Shown: one piece after another, positions 18,001-27,116 of the stretch
How the letters are laid out: every line of letters begins with the position of its first letter
How positions within the stretch are numbered: position 1 is the stretch's first letter
From: Vibrio tubiashii ATCC 19109
Lineage (GTDB): Bacteria > Pseudomonadota > Gammaproteobacteria > Enterobacterales > Vibrionaceae
NCBI RefSeq assembly: GCF_000772105.1
Contig: NZ_CP009354.1
Span: 992,001-1,056,000 of the forward strand
Reading direction: 5' to 3'
Length of the DNA: 64,000 nucleotides
The notes under the pieces: model-generated
Seen by the model: the letters and a program-made list of their open reading frames with translations, nothing else
Told to the model about the DNA's origin: nothing
Database searches by the model: none
Made by a program: the position numbers and the translations under genes

Positions 18001-18495
18001 ATGTCTCAAACAAATGAAGTAGAAGTAAGAAAAGAGCAGTCGAACGACGAAGTGCTTCAGTGGGTGACGTTCCAGCTAGAAGAAGAAACTTATGGCATCA
18101 ATGTAATGCAGGTTCGCGAAGTACTTCGTTACACTGAAATTGCGCCAGTTCCTGGAGCACCAGACTACGTACTTGGCATCATCAACCTGCGTGGTAATGT
18201 CGTGACGGTTATCGATACACGTTCGCGCTTTGGTTTGATGGAAGGTGAAATCACTGATAATACTCGTATCATCGTGATCGAGTCTGAACACCAAGTGATC
18301 GGTATTCTAGTTGATAGCGTTGCAGAAGTTGTTTACCTACGTTCATCAGAAATCGATACCACACCGAGTGTGGGTACCGATGAGAGTGCTAAGTTTATCC
18401 AAGGTGTTAGTAACCGTGATGGTAAGCTACTTATCTTGGTTGACCTTAACAAGCTACTGACTGATGAAGAGTGGGATGAGATGGCTCACCTATAA
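18001..18495 (+). CDS. cheW: Chemotaxis coupling protein CheW
   Basis: 164-residue CheW, the SH3-like adaptor that links CheA to receptors. Typical blocks are VTFQLEEETYGINVMQVREV, APDYVLGIINLRGNVVTVIDTR and IVIESEHQVIGILVDSVAEV. ATG at 18001 has AGAGAGGATAAG upstream. The stop overlaps the next ATG by one base (TAATG), so the downstream gene is coupled to it. Confidence 0.96.
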   Translation: MSQTNEVEVRKEQSNDEVLQWVTFQLEEETYGINVMQVREVLRYTEIAPVPGAPDYVLGIINLRGNVVTVIDTRSRFGLMEGEITDNTRIIVIESEHQVIGILVDSVAEVVYLRSSEIDTTPSVGTDESAKFIQGVSNRDGKLLILVDLNKLLTDEEWDEMAHL

Positions 18496-18989
18496 TGGAC
18501 AGTAGTTGGATGACCAGTGCTCCAGTTATGGCTGGAGCAGTCGCGTTAGTTTTTTTGTTTATCTGCTTAGCCTTGTTTCGTCTTAAACGAGGTCAGATTC
18601 GTTCAGCAGAACATTTACGCCAACAAAATCGTCATCTAGACAAAGAGCTACAAAAAGCGAATAAACAATTACTTGAAGTACGCTCAGTGGTTGTTGGGCT
18701 TGGTCAAAAGGTCAGTGAACAGCAAGATATCATTCAGCATTTAAATGAGCGCATTACAGAACTAGAACAAGCTGATAGTGATGGTCGCCTATACTCAAGG
18801 GCAAGCAAGATGGTTCAGCTAGGTGCTGACGTCAACGAGCTTATTCAAGAGTGTGAGTTACCAAAGGCCGAAGCTGAGCTGATGATGTCTTTGCAAAACA
18901 AAATCTCTGGTAAAGAGAAAGTCCCTCCTCTAGAAACTCGTCCTCCACAGCAAAAATTTGCTGCAAAAAAACGAAGTGCCAAAAGATAG
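18495..18989 (+). CDS. DUF2802 membrane-anchored coiled-coil protein
   Basis: 164-residue protein. One N-terminal membrane helix (about residues 10-27, VMAGAVALVFLFICLALF) is followed by a long charged coiled-coil (about 35-95) and a C-terminal helical segment LYSRASKMVQLGADVNELIQECELPKAEAEL, typical of DUF2802, which resembles a small helix-turn-helix. A basic tail ends KKRSAKR. It is the last gene of the flagellar-chemotaxis operon and is found at this place in many Vibrio and Pseudomonas genomes. Its role is unknown; a link to arrays or polar organisation is inferred from position. Confidence 0.88.
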   Translation: MDSSWMTSAPVMAGAVALVFLFICLALFRLKRGQIRSAEHLRQQNRHLDKELQKANKQLLEVRSVVVGLGQKVSEQQDIIQHLNERITELEQADSDGRLYSRASKMVQLGADVNELIQECELPKAEAELMMSLQNKISGKEKVPPLETRPPQQKFAAKKRSAKR

Positions 18990-18996
18990 GTTGCAT

Positions 18997-19026
18997 AAAA
19001 AGTGTCTTCGGGCACTTTTTTATTTT
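18997..19026 (+). terminator. Terminator of the flagellar-chemotaxis operon
   Basis: AAAAAGTGTC (18997-19006) and GGCACTTTTT (19011-19020) pair around a TTCG tetraloop, followed by more T. It lies 7 bp after the DUF2802 stop. Confidence 0.88.
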
Positions 19027-19121
19027 TGAATGTAACCATTTAGTGGTAGTTAATAAGATTTATGTTTGATTATTAACAGATTCTTACTTAGTTTCGTGAT
19101 TCGTATAGGTCTAATTCTATT

Positions 19122-19150
19122 TTGTGGTTAAAAGGCTGTGGTAAGATACT
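19122..19150 (+). promoter_or_regulatory. Candidate sigma-70 promoter of the ccm operon
   Basis: TTGTGG (19122-19127) and GATACT (19145-19150) are 17 bp apart, 27 bp before ccmA. Only the spacing is ideal (3/6 and 4/6 matches), so this is tentative. It lies just after the terminator of the preceding operon. Confidence 0.35.
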
Positions 19151-19177
19151 AGCTCGAAGTTTATCTAGTGATAGCAA

Positions 19178-19798
19178 ATGTTAGAAGTATCTCAACTGAC
19201 AGCAATAAGAGATGAAAGAATTCTCTTTGAATCCCTTTCTTTTACCATAGATTCTGGTGAATTAGTTCAAGTCGAAGGACGTAACGGAACAGGTAAAACA
19301 ACGCTACTGCGCATCATCACTGGGCTTGGTGATCGCGACAATGGTGAGATTTACTGGAACGGTGAGAACATAGAATCCAACCGAGATGCTTTCCACCAAG
19401 ACCTCCTGTTCCTTGGTCATCAAACCGGTGTGAAACGTGAGCTTACCGCTTATGAAAATTTGCGTTTCTATTTAAGTATCCATTCACGTAAGCCTGTCGA
19501 CAAGCAAACCATTTATAACGCATTAACTAAGGTAGGGCTTGCAGGTCGTGAAGATGTACCCGTGGCTCAGTTATCTGCAGGGCAGCAGCGTCGAGTCGCT
19601 TTAGCACGTTTGTGGCTAAGTGATCACAAATTGTGGATTCTTGACGAGCCTTTGACTGCAATTGATAAGCAAGGTGTGAAAGTGCTTGAGTCGCTGTTTC
19701 TTCAGCACGCAGAAAACGGTGGCATTGTCATGCTTACCACGCACCAAGATATGTTTGCGGATAACCCTAAACTCAGAAAAATTAAACTAGGTAACTAA
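19178..19798 (+). CDS. ccmA: Haem exporter ATPase CcmA
   Basis: 206-residue ABC ATPase of the CcmABCD complex, which releases holo-CcmE in cytochrome c maturation system I. Walker [10 protein letters not shown] is at 34-42, ABC signature LSAGQQRR, and Walker B LWILDEP with the following LTAID. Short for an ABC ATPase, as usual for CcmA. First gene of the ccm operon; only 2 bp separate it from ccmB. No strong Shine-Dalgarno before the ATG. Confidence 0.96.
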   Translation: MLEVSQLTAIRDERILFESLSFTIDSGELVQVEGRNGTGKTTLLRIITGLGDRDNGEIYWNGENIESNRDAFHQDLLFLGHQTGVKRELTAYENLRFYLSIHSRKPVDKQTIYNALTKVGLAGREDVPVAQLSAGQQRRVALARLWLSDHKLWILDEPLTAIDKQGVKVLESLFLQHAENGGIVMLTTHQDMFADNPKLRKIKLGN

Positions 19799-19800
19799 TC

Positions 19801-20469
19801 ATGCTCGGCACCATAAATAGTATTATCAGACGCGAGCTGCTGATTGCCTTTCGTCGCCAAGCCGATATTTTTAACCCTCTGTGGTTTTTTATTATTGTTA
19901 TTACGCTGTTTCCATTGAGTATTGGTCCAGAGCCCAACTTGCTGGCTAGGATCGCGGCGGGGATTGTTTGGGTTGCAGCGCTACTCTCTGCTTTATTGTC
20001 TCTTGAACGTCTGTTTCGTGATGACTTTCAAGATGGCGCATTGGAACAGATGATGTTGATGCCTGTCCCATTGCCGGTAGTGGTCATTTCAAAAGTGATT
20101 GCGCACTGGCTTTTGACAGGTTTGCCATTGATTCTGATAAGCCCACTGTTGTCCATATTGCTGTCTTTAGATTTCAATACTTGGTTAGCCGTGGTACTGA
20201 CGCTACTCGTCGGCACACCAACGCTCAGCTTTATTGGGGCTATTGGTGTTGCACTGACAGTAGGGTTACAAAAAGGGGGCGTGTTGCTTAGTTTGCTCGT
20301 TTTGCCGCTGTATATCCCAATTTTGATTTTTGCGACGTCGGCGATTGATGCTGCGTCACTTGGGATGGCGTACAACGGACAGTTAGCAATTCTTGGCGCT
20401 ATGTTTATGGGGGCGATGACCCTTACGCCGTTTGCAATTAGTGCTGCACTGCGAGTAAGTGTCAATTAG
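19801..20469 (+). CDS. ccmB: Haem exporter membrane protein CcmB
   Basis: 222-residue integral membrane protein with about six hydrophobic helices, the permease partner of CcmA. Conserved CcmB stretches are the early RRELLIAFRRQADIFNPLWFF and the SLERLFRDDFQDGALEQ loop. Length is normal. A gap of 103 bp, unusually long for this operon, separates it from ccmC and holds an inverted repeat. Confidence 0.95.
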   Translation: MLGTINSIIRRELLIAFRRQADIFNPLWFFIIVITLFPLSIGPEPNLLARIAAGIVWVAALLSALLSLERLFRDDFQDGALEQMMLMPVPLPVVVISKVIAHWLLTGLPLILISPLLSILLSLDFNTWLAVVLTLLVGTPTLSFIGAIGVALTVGLQKGGVLLSLLVLPLYIPILIFATSAIDAASLGMAYNGQLAILGAMFMGAMTLTPFAISAALRVSVN

Positions 20470-20525
20470 TTGTTTTTGATCAAGCACGAAAAATCCCCTT
20501 TCTATAAATTACAAAACTAATAATT

Positions 20526-20545
20526 GTTTAACGAAAAAGTTAAAC
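20526..20545. repeat. Inverted repeat in the ccmB-ccmC gap
   Basis: GTTTAAC (20526-20532) and GTTAAAC (20539-20545) around a GAAAAA loop. There is no U-run, so it is not a terminator. It could be a processing or regulatory hairpin in an otherwise tightly packed operon, or chance. Confidence 0.35.
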
Positions 20546-20572
20546 GAACTTGAAGTAAGAGTGAGAACGACG

Positions 20573-21325
20573 ATGTGGAAATGGCTCCATCCTTATGCCA
20601 AGCCCGAATCAGCCTACCAGCTTTGCGGTAAGCTTTTGCCCTGGTTCTCTGTACTGGCGCTGGTGTGTTTAACCGTCGGCACAGTATGGGGGTTAGCTTT
20701 CGCACCTTCTGATTATCAGCAAGGCGATAGCTTTCGAATCATCTATATTCATGTGCCTTCTGCTATTTGGTCTATGGGCGTTTATATGTCTATGGCTATC
20801 GCAGCTTTCATTGGTATCGTCTGGCAAGTTCGTTTGTCAGATATGGCAGCGTCTGCCATGGCACCTATTGGTGCGGTCTACACCTTTATTGCGCTACTAA
20901 CTGGCGCGATCTGGGGTAAACCAATGTGGGGTACATGGTGGGTATGGGATGCGCGTTTAACTTCTGAGCTTATCCTTCTTTTCCTCTACTTGGGTGTTAT
21001 TGCTCTTTACCATGCCTTTGATGACCAAAAAACAGCGGCAAAAGCGGCGGGTATTTTGGCAATCGTTGGTGTGGTGAACTTACCTATCATTCACTTCTCT
21101 GTAGAGTGGTGGAACACTCTTCACCAAGGCGCAACCATTACTAAGTTTGAGAAACCATCTATCTCAAGCAATATGTTGTGGCCTTTGCTACTGAACATTT
21201 TTGGCTTCGCTTTCTTCTTTGCCTCCGTCACCATGATTCGTTTCCGTAACGAAATTATTAGTAAAGAGAGCCATCGCCCTTGGGTGATCAAGTTAGCAGC
21301 AGATAAGTCTCAGAGAGGGAGTTAA
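20573..21325 (+). CDS. ccmC: Haem-handling membrane protein CcmC
   Basis: 250-residue membrane protein with six helices and the tryptophan-rich WWD motif (WGTWWVWDARLTSEL) that binds haem and loads it onto CcmE. Conserved histidines flank the motif (IYIHVPSAIW and IHFSVEWW). A GTG at 20561 would add four residues, but ATG at 20573 gives the usual MWKWLHPYAKPE N-terminus, with GAGAACG upstream. CcmD follows after 2 bp. Confidence 0.95.
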   Translation: MWKWLHPYAKPESAYQLCGKLLPWFSVLALVCLTVGTVWGLAFAPSDYQQGDSFRIIYIHVPSAIWSMGVYMSMAIAAFIGIVWQVRLSDMAASAMAPIGAVYTFIALLTGAIWGKPMWGTWWVWDARLTSELILLFLYLGVIALYHAFDDQKTAAKAAGILAIVGVVNLPIIHFSVEWWNTLHQGATITKFEKPSISSNMLWPLLLNIFGFAFFFASVTMIRFRNEIISKESHRPWVIKLAADKSQRGS

Positions 21326-21327
21326 AC

Positions 21328-21534
21328 ATGCATTTTGAATCTTTGAGTGATTTCTTTGCCATGGGCGGCTATGCCGGTTATGTCTGGACAGCATTTGGTG
21401 TCACGTTCGGTGTGATGATTGTCTTGTTAGTATTGAGTGTGAGAAGAGGTCAATCTCTCCTCGGCGAGGTACAAGCGAAAATAGACAGACAAGCTCGAAT
21501 TGATGCGGCGAAAAATTTGGAGAACACATTATGA
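21328..21534 (+). CDS. ccmD: Haem exporter small subunit CcmD
   Basis: 68-residue protein with one membrane helix (about 16-38) and a charged C-terminal tail. The [20 protein letters not shown] start with its conserved Tyr is typical of CcmD, which holds CcmABC and CcmE together. GGGAG precedes the ATG. The stop overlaps the ccmE start by 4 bp (ATGA). Confidence 0.93.
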   Translation: MHFESLSDFFAMGGYAGYVWTAFGVTFGVMIVLLVLSVRRGQSLLGEVQAKIDRQARIDAAKNLENTL

Positions 21535-22016
21535 ACCCAAGACGTAAAAAGAGGCTCGGCATTGTTCTTGCGATCTTTATCGGTATCAGTGCCACGATTG
21601 GTTTGATGCTATATGCATTGAACCAGAATATGGACCTTTTCTATACTCCGACAGAGCTTGTGAATGGTAAACCTGATGGGACTAAACCTGAGGTCGGTCA
21701 GCGCCTTCGCATTGGTGGTATGGTTGTGGTTGGCTCTGTTAAGCGTGACTCTGAGTCTCTACGTGTGTCGTTCGACTTGCATGATGTCGGTCCAACAGTA
21801 ACGATTGTTTACGACGGCATTCTTCCAGATTTGTTCCGTGAAGGGCAGGGTATTGTTGCTCAGGGCGTGTTAAAAGATGCGACTACAGTTGAAGCTTTTG
21901 AAGTATTGGCTAAGCACGATGAAGAGTACATGCCGCCAGAAATCGCAGAAGCAATGAAGAAAACCCATGAACCATTGCAATACTCAGAACAACAAAAACA
22001 AGGAAGCGGTCAATGA
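21531..22016 (+). CDS. ccmE: Periplasmic haem chaperone CcmE
   Basis: 161-residue OB-fold haem chaperone anchored by an N-terminal helix (about 8-29). The covalent haem ligand histidine is H129 in [11 protein letters not shown], with Y133 completing the HxxxY motif. The GGMVVVGSV strand and [14 protein letters not shown] are conserved. Overlaps ccmD and ccmF by 4 bp each, so expression is translationally coupled. Confidence 0.96.
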   Translation: MNPRRKKRLGIVLAIFIGISATIGLMLYALNQNMDLFYTPTELVNGKPDGTKPEVGQRLRIGGMVVVGSVKRDSESLRVSFDLHDVGPTVTIVYDGILPDLFREGQGIVAQGVLKDATTVEAFEVLAKHDEEYMPPEIAEAMKKTHEPLQYSEQQKQGSGQ

Positions 22017-23971
22017 TTGCTGAAATTGGTCACTTTGCACTGATCATCTCACTGGCATTAGCAGTATTGCTAAGTATTCTGCCTTTGGTTGGTGCTTCTA
22101 AAAACAACACTTTACTTATGAACAGCGCCAGACCTTTGTCTTGGGGCATGTTCTTGCTACTTGCCGTTTCATTTGCAATCTTGCTATGGGCTTTCTATAC
22201 CAACGACTTTACGCTTAACTATGTTGCGAGCAACTCTAATAGCCAGTTGCCGTGGTATTACCGTCTAACCGCGGTTTGGGGCGCGCATGAAGGCTCATTG
22301 TTACTTTGGGTATTGATCCAAGCTGCATGGACGGTCGCGGTTGCGACGTTCAGTCGTGGTATGCCACAAGAATCGGTTGCACGTGTACTTGCCGTTATGG
22401 GCATGATCACAGTAGGTTTCCTACTGTTTATCATCCTTACGTCGAACCCATTCCTGCGTACTTTACCGTTCTTCCCGGTTGATGGTCGCGATCTAAACCC
22501 ATTGCTCCAAGACCCGGGCTTAATCATTCACCCGCCAATGCTCTATATGGGTTATGTTGGCTTCTCGGTCGCTTTCTCATTTGCAATTGCTTCTCTGATG
22601 ACAGGTCGTTTGGATACTGCATGGGCACGCTGGTCTCGTCCTTGGACAACGGCCGCTTGGCTATTCCTAACTTTAGGTATCGCGCTTGGCTCTTGGTGGG
22701 CGTATTACGAGCTTGGCTGGGGTGGCTGGTGGTTCTGGGATCCAGTAGAAAACGCCTCATTTATGCCTTGGCTTGCGGGTACCGCCTTGATGCACTCTTT
22801 AGCGGTTACCGAAAAACGCGGTACATTTAAAGCGTGGACAGTACTATTGGCTATCTCCGCGTTCTCGCTGAGTTTGTTAGGCACCTTCTTGGTACGTTCA
22901 GGTATTTTAGTATCGGTACACGCGTTTGCTTCCGATCCATCGCGAGGCATGTTTATCCTTGGCTTCCTAGTCTTTGTTATTGGCGGCTCATTACTTCTAT
23001 TCGCACTAAAAGGTGCATCGGTAAGAGTACGTGGTAATTTTGACCTAGTGTCACGTGAAAACGCGTTGTTGGCTAACAACGTTCTATTGATTGCTGCGCT
23101 TGTGGTAGTGCTAGTTGGTACACTTCTACCTCTTGTACACAAGCAGATTGGTTTAGGCTCCGTATCCATCGGTGCGCCATTCTTTGACATGCTATTTGCG
23201 TGGTTGATGATCCCATTTGCATTCCTATTGGGTATCGGTCCGCTTATCCGTTGGAAGCGTGACAACCTATCAGCGCTTAAGAAGCCAATGCTAATTTCAG
23301 GTGTTATCTCACTGGTATTGGCGGGTGTGTTTGTGACTATCTTCTCTGAACACTTCCTATTTATGGCTTACCTAGGTTGGGTAATGTCTCTGTGGATTAT
23401 CTGCTTACACGCTTTTGAATTGTACGAGCGCGCGACCCACCGCCATCCATTTATGGAAGGTGTTAAAAAGCTACAACGCAGTCACTGGGCAATGATGTTA
23501 GGCCATCTAGGTTTAGCGGTGAGTGTTATTGGCATTGCGATGGTGCAAAACTACAGTATTGAGCGTGATGTTCGTTTAGCGCCAGGTGAACATATCCAGA
23601 TTCAAGGCTACGATTTCCATTTTGAAGGTCTTCGTGACAAAGATGGTCCAAACTATGATGGTTACATCGCGGACTTTAAGATCACGCGAGATGGTAAATA
23701 CGTCAACACCCTGCATGCAGAGAAACGTTTTTACACCACAGCGCGTTCTATGATGACGGAAGCGGCCATTGATCGTGGTGTCACTCGTGACTTGTACATT
23801 GCAATGGGTGAGCGCCTTGATGACAACAAATCATGGGCGGTGCGTATTTACCACAAACCGTTTGTTCGCTGGATTTGGGCTGGGTCATTGTTGATGGCAC
23901 TCGGTGGTGCAATCGCAATCAGTGACAAGCGCTACCGCTTTAGAAAAAGTGCTAAAAAGCAGGAGGCATAA
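22013..23971 (+). CDS. ccmF: Cytochrome c haem lyase subunit CcmF
   Basis: 652-residue polytopic membrane protein with about 15 hydrophobic segments. The WWD haem motif is [19 protein letters not shown], preceded by [11 protein letters not shown] large periplasmic domain lies near the C-terminus (about 520-620), then a final membrane helix. CcmF with CcmH/I attaches haem to apocytochrome c. Full length, with no break. It overlaps ccmE by 4 bp and ccmG by one base. Confidence 0.96.
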   Translation: MIAEIGHFALIISLALAVLLSILPLVGASKNNTLLMNSARPLSWGMFLLLAVSFAILLWAFYTNDFTLNYVASNSNSQLPWYYRLTAVWGAHEGSLLLWVLIQAAWTVAVATFSRGMPQESVARVLAVMGMITVGFLLFIILTSNPFLRTLPFFPVDGRDLNPLLQDPGLIIHPPMLYMGYVGFSVAFSFAIASLMTGRLDTAWARWSRPWTTAAWLFLTLGIALGSWWAYYELGWGGWWFWDPVENASFMPWLAGTALMHSLAVTEKRGTFKAWTVLLAISAFSLSLLGTFLVRSGILVSVHAFASDPSRGMFILGFLVFVIGGSLLLFALKGASVRVRGNFDLVSRENALLANNVLLIAALVVVLVGTLLPLVHKQIGLGSVSIGAPFFDMLFAWLMIPFAFLLGIGPLIRWKRDNLSALKKPMLISGVISLVLAGVFVTIFSEHFLFMAYLGWVMSLWIICLHAFELYERATHRHPFMEGVKKLQRSHWAMMLGHLGLAVSVIGIAMVQNYSIERDVRLAPGEHIQIQGYDFHFEGLRDKDGPNYDGYIADFKITRDGKYVNTLHAEKRFYTTARSMMTEAAIDRGVTRDLYIAMGERLDDNKSWAVRIYHKPFVRWIWAGSLLMALGGAIAISDKRYRFRKSAKKQEA

Positions 23972-24525
23972 TGAATAAGAAGTTTTTATTTATCCCCTTA
24001 GTGGCATTTTTGGGCTTGGTCGCAGTCTTTGCGACCCAGCTAGTGAAAAACCAACATGGTGACGATCCAACGAAACTTGAGTCAGTTTTAGTGGGTAAAG
24101 AGGTGCCTGAGTTTCGTTTAGAAGATTTAGCCGAACCGGGTAAGCTTTACGACCAAGCGATCTTTAAAGGTGAGCCGCTATTGCTTAATGTGTGGGCGAC
24201 TTGGTGTCCGACCTGTTATGCCGAGCACCAATACCTAAATGAACTGGCAGACCAAGGCGTCAAAATCATCGGCCTGAACTACAAAGATCAGCGCGATAAA
24301 GCCGTTGGTTGGTTGACTGATCTCGGTAACCCTTACCTGATTAGTTTGTTCGATGGCAATGGTATGCTAGGCCTAGACTTGGGTGTTTATGGCGCGCCAG
24401 AGACCTTCCTTATCGATGCCAACGGAATTATTCGTTACCGTCACGTCGGTGATGTTAATGATCGCAACTGGAATGAAACGCTTAAGCCGATGTACGAAGC
24501 GATGCTAGCGGAGGCGAAATCATGA
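23971..24525 (+). CDS. dsbE: Thiol:disulfide interchange protein CcmG/DsbE
   Basis: 184-residue membrane-anchored thioredoxin-fold protein that reduces apocytochrome c or CcmH cysteines in the periplasm. N-terminal anchor about 4-23; active site WCPTC with C79 and C82 in NVWATWCPTCYAEH; the cis-Pro loop is GAPETFLID. Family hallmark GVYGAPET is present. Starts on the last base of ccmF and overlaps ccmH by 4 bp. Confidence 0.95.
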   Translation: MNKKFLFIPLVAFLGLVAVFATQLVKNQHGDDPTKLESVLVGKEVPEFRLEDLAEPGKLYDQAIFKGEPLLLNVWATWCPTCYAEHQYLNELADQGVKIIGLNYKDQRDKAVGWLTDLGNPYLISLFDGNGMLGLDLGVYGAPETFLIDANGIIRYRHVGDVNDRNWNETLKPMYEAMLAEAKS

Positions 24526-25007
24526 AGAAATGGATGATTGCGCTAGTGGCTAGCTTAAGCTTTGCAATGTCAGCGCAAGCAGCGATTGAAATTCACGAGT
24601 TCGATTCTTTAGAGCAAGAGCTTCAGTTTAAAGAGCTCGGCGATACACTGCGCTGCCCTAAGTGTCAGAACAACACCATTGCTGATTCCAACGCTGAACT
24701 TGCGGTCGATTTGCGTGAAAAAGTCTATGAAATGACCAAAGAGGGTAAATCAAAGCAAGAGATCATTGATTATATGATTGCTCGCTACGGCAACTTCGTT
24801 ACCTACAATCCGCCATTCACGATTGCGACGTCTATCTTATGGCTTGGTCCGATTGCTGTCGTGCTGTTTGGGTTTGGATTTATCCTAGTTCGTAGTCGAA
24901 AACGCAAAGTAGACGTTACAGAAGACGACGAACAGCAGTGGGATTCAGAAAAAGAAGCACGCCTAAAAGCGTTGCTTGATGAAAAGAATGATGGAGATAA
25001 GCAGTAA
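24522..25007 (+). CDS. ccmH: Cytochrome c maturation protein CcmH
   Basis: 161-residue CcmH. Signal peptide to about residue 20 (AMSAQA), then the redox motif LRCPKCQNN with C45 and C48 in a three-helix domain, and one membrane helix (about 100-122) near the C-terminus. It keeps apocytochrome haem-binding thiols reduced. This is the short CcmH; the TPR half is encoded separately as ccmI, as in other Vibrio. Overlaps ccmI by one base (TAATG). Confidence 0.94.
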   Translation: MKKWMIALVASLSFAMSAQAAIEIHEFDSLEQELQFKELGDTLRCPKCQNNTIADSNAELAVDLREKVYEMTKEGKSKQEIIDYMIARYGNFVTYNPPFTIATSILWLGPIAVVLFGFGFILVRSRKRKVDVTEDDEQQWDSEKEARLKALLDEKNDGDKQ

Positions 25008-26224
25008 TGACACTATTTTGGATAGCTTCTGTCATTCTAGTTGCGGTGAGCGTTTTGCTGATTGCACTACCTTTTATCAAGAAGAAATCAAACAACGATG
25101 AGCAGCTTCGTGACGAACTCAATAAAGCGTTTTACAAAGACCGCTTAGAAGAGCTAGAAGAAGAGACAGATGAAGGCTTAGTTGAAGACCAACAAGAGTT
25201 AATCGAAGATCTTAAACAGTCGTTGCTTGACGATATTCCAAGCCAAGAGAAGCAAAAGCAAGAGAGCAGCATCTCTGCAATGGCTGTGCTTGTTCCTTCA
25301 ACACTACTGGTCATTGGTCTATCTTATGGCTTGTACTTCAAGTTTGGCGCGTCTGAAGATGTGCAGCAGTGGCAAGAAGTTAGTGCTAACTTACCTGCGT
25401 TATCTAAAAAGCTAATGTCACCAGATGGGACGGCTCTTAGTGATGATGAAATGCAGGATCTTACTCTAGCGCTACGTACACGTCTTCACTATCAACCAGA
25501 TGATTCAACTGGCTGGCTATTACTAGGTCGTATTGCATTGGCTAACCGCGATGTCGCCACAGCAGTGGGTGCGATGAAGAAGGCATACAACCTTGAGTCG
25601 GACAATCCTGATGTGATGTTGGGCTATGCTCAAGCGCTAATGCTATCGCAAGACGATACCGATCAAGATAAGGCTCGCCGTTTACTAGGTCAGCTAGTAC
25701 AGCAAGATTATGTTGATTTGCGAGTATTCTCACTTTTGGCATTTGATGCGTATGAGCGAAAAGATTATCCTGCAGCGGTCCGTTACTGGAGTGTTATGCA
25801 GCAAATGATTGGCCCGAAAGATAGCCGTTACGAAATGCTATCTAGAAGTATCGAGAACGCGCAGAAACAAATGGGTCAGCAAGTCGGTACAGGTAAATCT
25901 GTATCTGTAAGCATCACACTAGGTGATGCGGTTAAGGCCGATCCTAACGCTTCTCTGATTGTTTCGGTACATACTGCAGATGGTTCACCAATGCCAGTAG
26001 CAGCAGCGAGATACCCGCTTGGAACTTTCCCACGTACCGTTGTCTTAGATGATGGCAATAGCATGATAGAAGATAGAAAGCTCTCTTCTCTTGAATCTTT
26101 GATGGTACGCGTACGTATAGACAGTGATGGTAACGTTGCAACCAAACAAGGGGACTGGTTTGGTGAGAGCGAAGCCGTTAGAATGGGCGAACCAGTTGAA
26201 GTTATGATTGATAGTCAATATTAA
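25007..26224 (+). CDS. ccmI: Cytochrome c biogenesis TPR protein CcmI
   Basis: 405-residue protein. Two membrane helices (about 3-23 and 90-110) flank an acidic cytoplasmic loop with leucine-zipper character; tetratricopeptide repeats (about 165-275) and a C-terminal periplasmic beta-rich domain follow. CcmI chaperones apocytochrome c to CcmF/H. It is the last gene of the operon; a strong terminator begins 23 bp after its stop. Confidence 0.92.
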   Translation: MTLFWIASVILVAVSVLLIALPFIKKKSNNDEQLRDELNKAFYKDRLEELEEETDEGLVEDQQELIEDLKQSLLDDIPSQEKQKQESSISAMAVLVPSTLLVIGLSYGLYFKFGASEDVQQWQEVSANLPALSKKLMSPDGTALSDDEMQDLTLALRTRLHYQPDDSTGWLLLGRIALANRDVATAVGAMKKAYNLESDNPDVMLGYAQALMLSQDDTDQDKARRLLGQLVQQDYVDLRVFSLLAFDAYERKDYPAAVRYWSVMQQMIGPKDSRYEMLSRSIENAQKQMGQQVGTGKSVSVSITLGDAVKADPNASLIVSVHTADGSPMPVAAARYPLGTFPRTVVLDDGNSMIEDRKLSSLESLMVRVRIDSDGNVATKQGDWFGESEAVRMGEPVEVMIDSQY

Positions 26225-26247
26225 TAGTTATTGATTATGAGTTGACG

Positions 26248-26275
26248 AAGGCCGGTAACATTACCGGCCTTTTTT
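26248..26275 (+). terminator. Terminator of the ccm operon
   Basis: AAGGCCGGTAA (26248-26258) pairs with TTACCGGCCTT (26261-26271), followed by TTTTT. It lies 15 bp before the mlaA start. Confidence 0.9.
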
Positions 26276-26289
26276 ATGGATTGATAATA

Positions 26290-27045
26290 ATGAGAAAAAT
26301 AAAGCCGCAGATATGGATATTGTTGCTATCCCTTGGGTTGGCCGGGTGTGCGTCAGCGCCCGAAGACGAATCTGCATTCAGCGAAACCGATGTTTATGAC
26401 CCTATGGAGAGTTTTAACCGCTCTATGTGGACATTCAACTATGACTATCTGGATCCATACTTAGTTAGGCCAGTTTCTCTGGCTTACGTAAATTATGTGC
26501 CTTCGCCAATTCGAACCGGTATCAGCAATTTTTTAGGTAACCTCGATGAGCCATCGAGCATGGTCAACAATCTGATTATGGGTAATGGCGAAAAGGCGCT
26601 CGATCACTTCAATCGCTTTTGGATCAACTCCACTATCGGTGTTGGGGGGTTAATCGATATTGCCTCTGAGGCAGGCATTACTGATCACAATGAGAAATCA
26701 TTTAGTGATGCAATCGGGCACTATGGCGTTGGCAATGGTCCTTACGTGATGGTACCAGGTTATGGACCTTGGACAGTACGAGAGGCGACTGATACCGTTG
26801 ATAAGATGTATGTACCACTCTCTTTCCTTAACTTCTGGGCAGGTTTAGGTAAGTGGGCATTGGAGGGGATGGAAACTCGCGCCGCTTTAGTCAATCAAGA
26901 AGCTCTACTCGACAATTCTCCTGACCCGTATGCAGTGGCTCGTGATGCTTATCTTCAGCGTCAAGACTACAATGCGGAGATAGAGAAAGATGATTACAAT
27001 CATGAAGAAGAAGAATACTTGGACGAGTATTTAGAAGAGTTTTAA
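26290..27045 (+). CDS. mlaA: Outer membrane lipoprotein MlaA (VacJ)
   Basis: 251-residue MlaA, the outer membrane component that pulls surface-exposed phospholipids inward for retrograde transport by the Mla pathway. Lipoprotein signal peptide with lipobox LAGC, acylated C20. Family blocks DPMESFNRSMWTFNYD, GNLDEPSSMVNN and GYGPWTVREATD are present. The C-terminus is very acidic. An upstream start at 26242 lies inside the ccm terminator, so ATG at 26290 is chosen. V. cholerae has the gene at the same place after ccmI. Confidence 0.94.
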   Translation: MRKIKPQIWILLLSLGLAGCASAPEDESAFSETDVYDPMESFNRSMWTFNYDYLDPYLVRPVSLAYVNYVPSPIRTGISNFLGNLDEPSSMVNNLIMGNGEKALDHFNRFWINSTIGVGGLIDIASEAGITDHNEKSFSDAIGHYGVGNGPYVMVPGYGPWTVREATDTVDKMYVPLSFLNFWAGLGKWALEGMETRAALVNQEALLDNSPDPYAVARDAYLQRQDYNAEIEKDDYNHEEEEYLDEYLEEF

Positions 27046-27066
27046 TCGTCGATAGATTGTTAGAAG

Positions 27067-27096
27067 AAAGGCTTGGGTTAAACCAAGCCTTTTTGC
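27067..27096 (+). terminator. Terminator after mlaA
   Basis: AAAGGCTTGG (27067-27076) and CCAAGCCTTT (27083-27092) with T-run. It sits between convergent mlaA and the FadL gene, so it may also act on the minus strand, where the U-run is poorer. Confidence 0.85.
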
Positions 27097-27116
27097 TTTC
27101 TATAGTATTCTTTTGA

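Noticed and set aside
20028..20465. 145-codon ORF antisense to ccmB
   Set aside because: Shadow of a hydrophobic gene; no initiation signal and no family resemblance.
22705..23265. 186-codon ORF antisense to ccmF
   Set aside because: It lies wholly inside conserved ccmF coding sequence; composition is Arg/Asn/Pro-rich, typical of a shadow frame.
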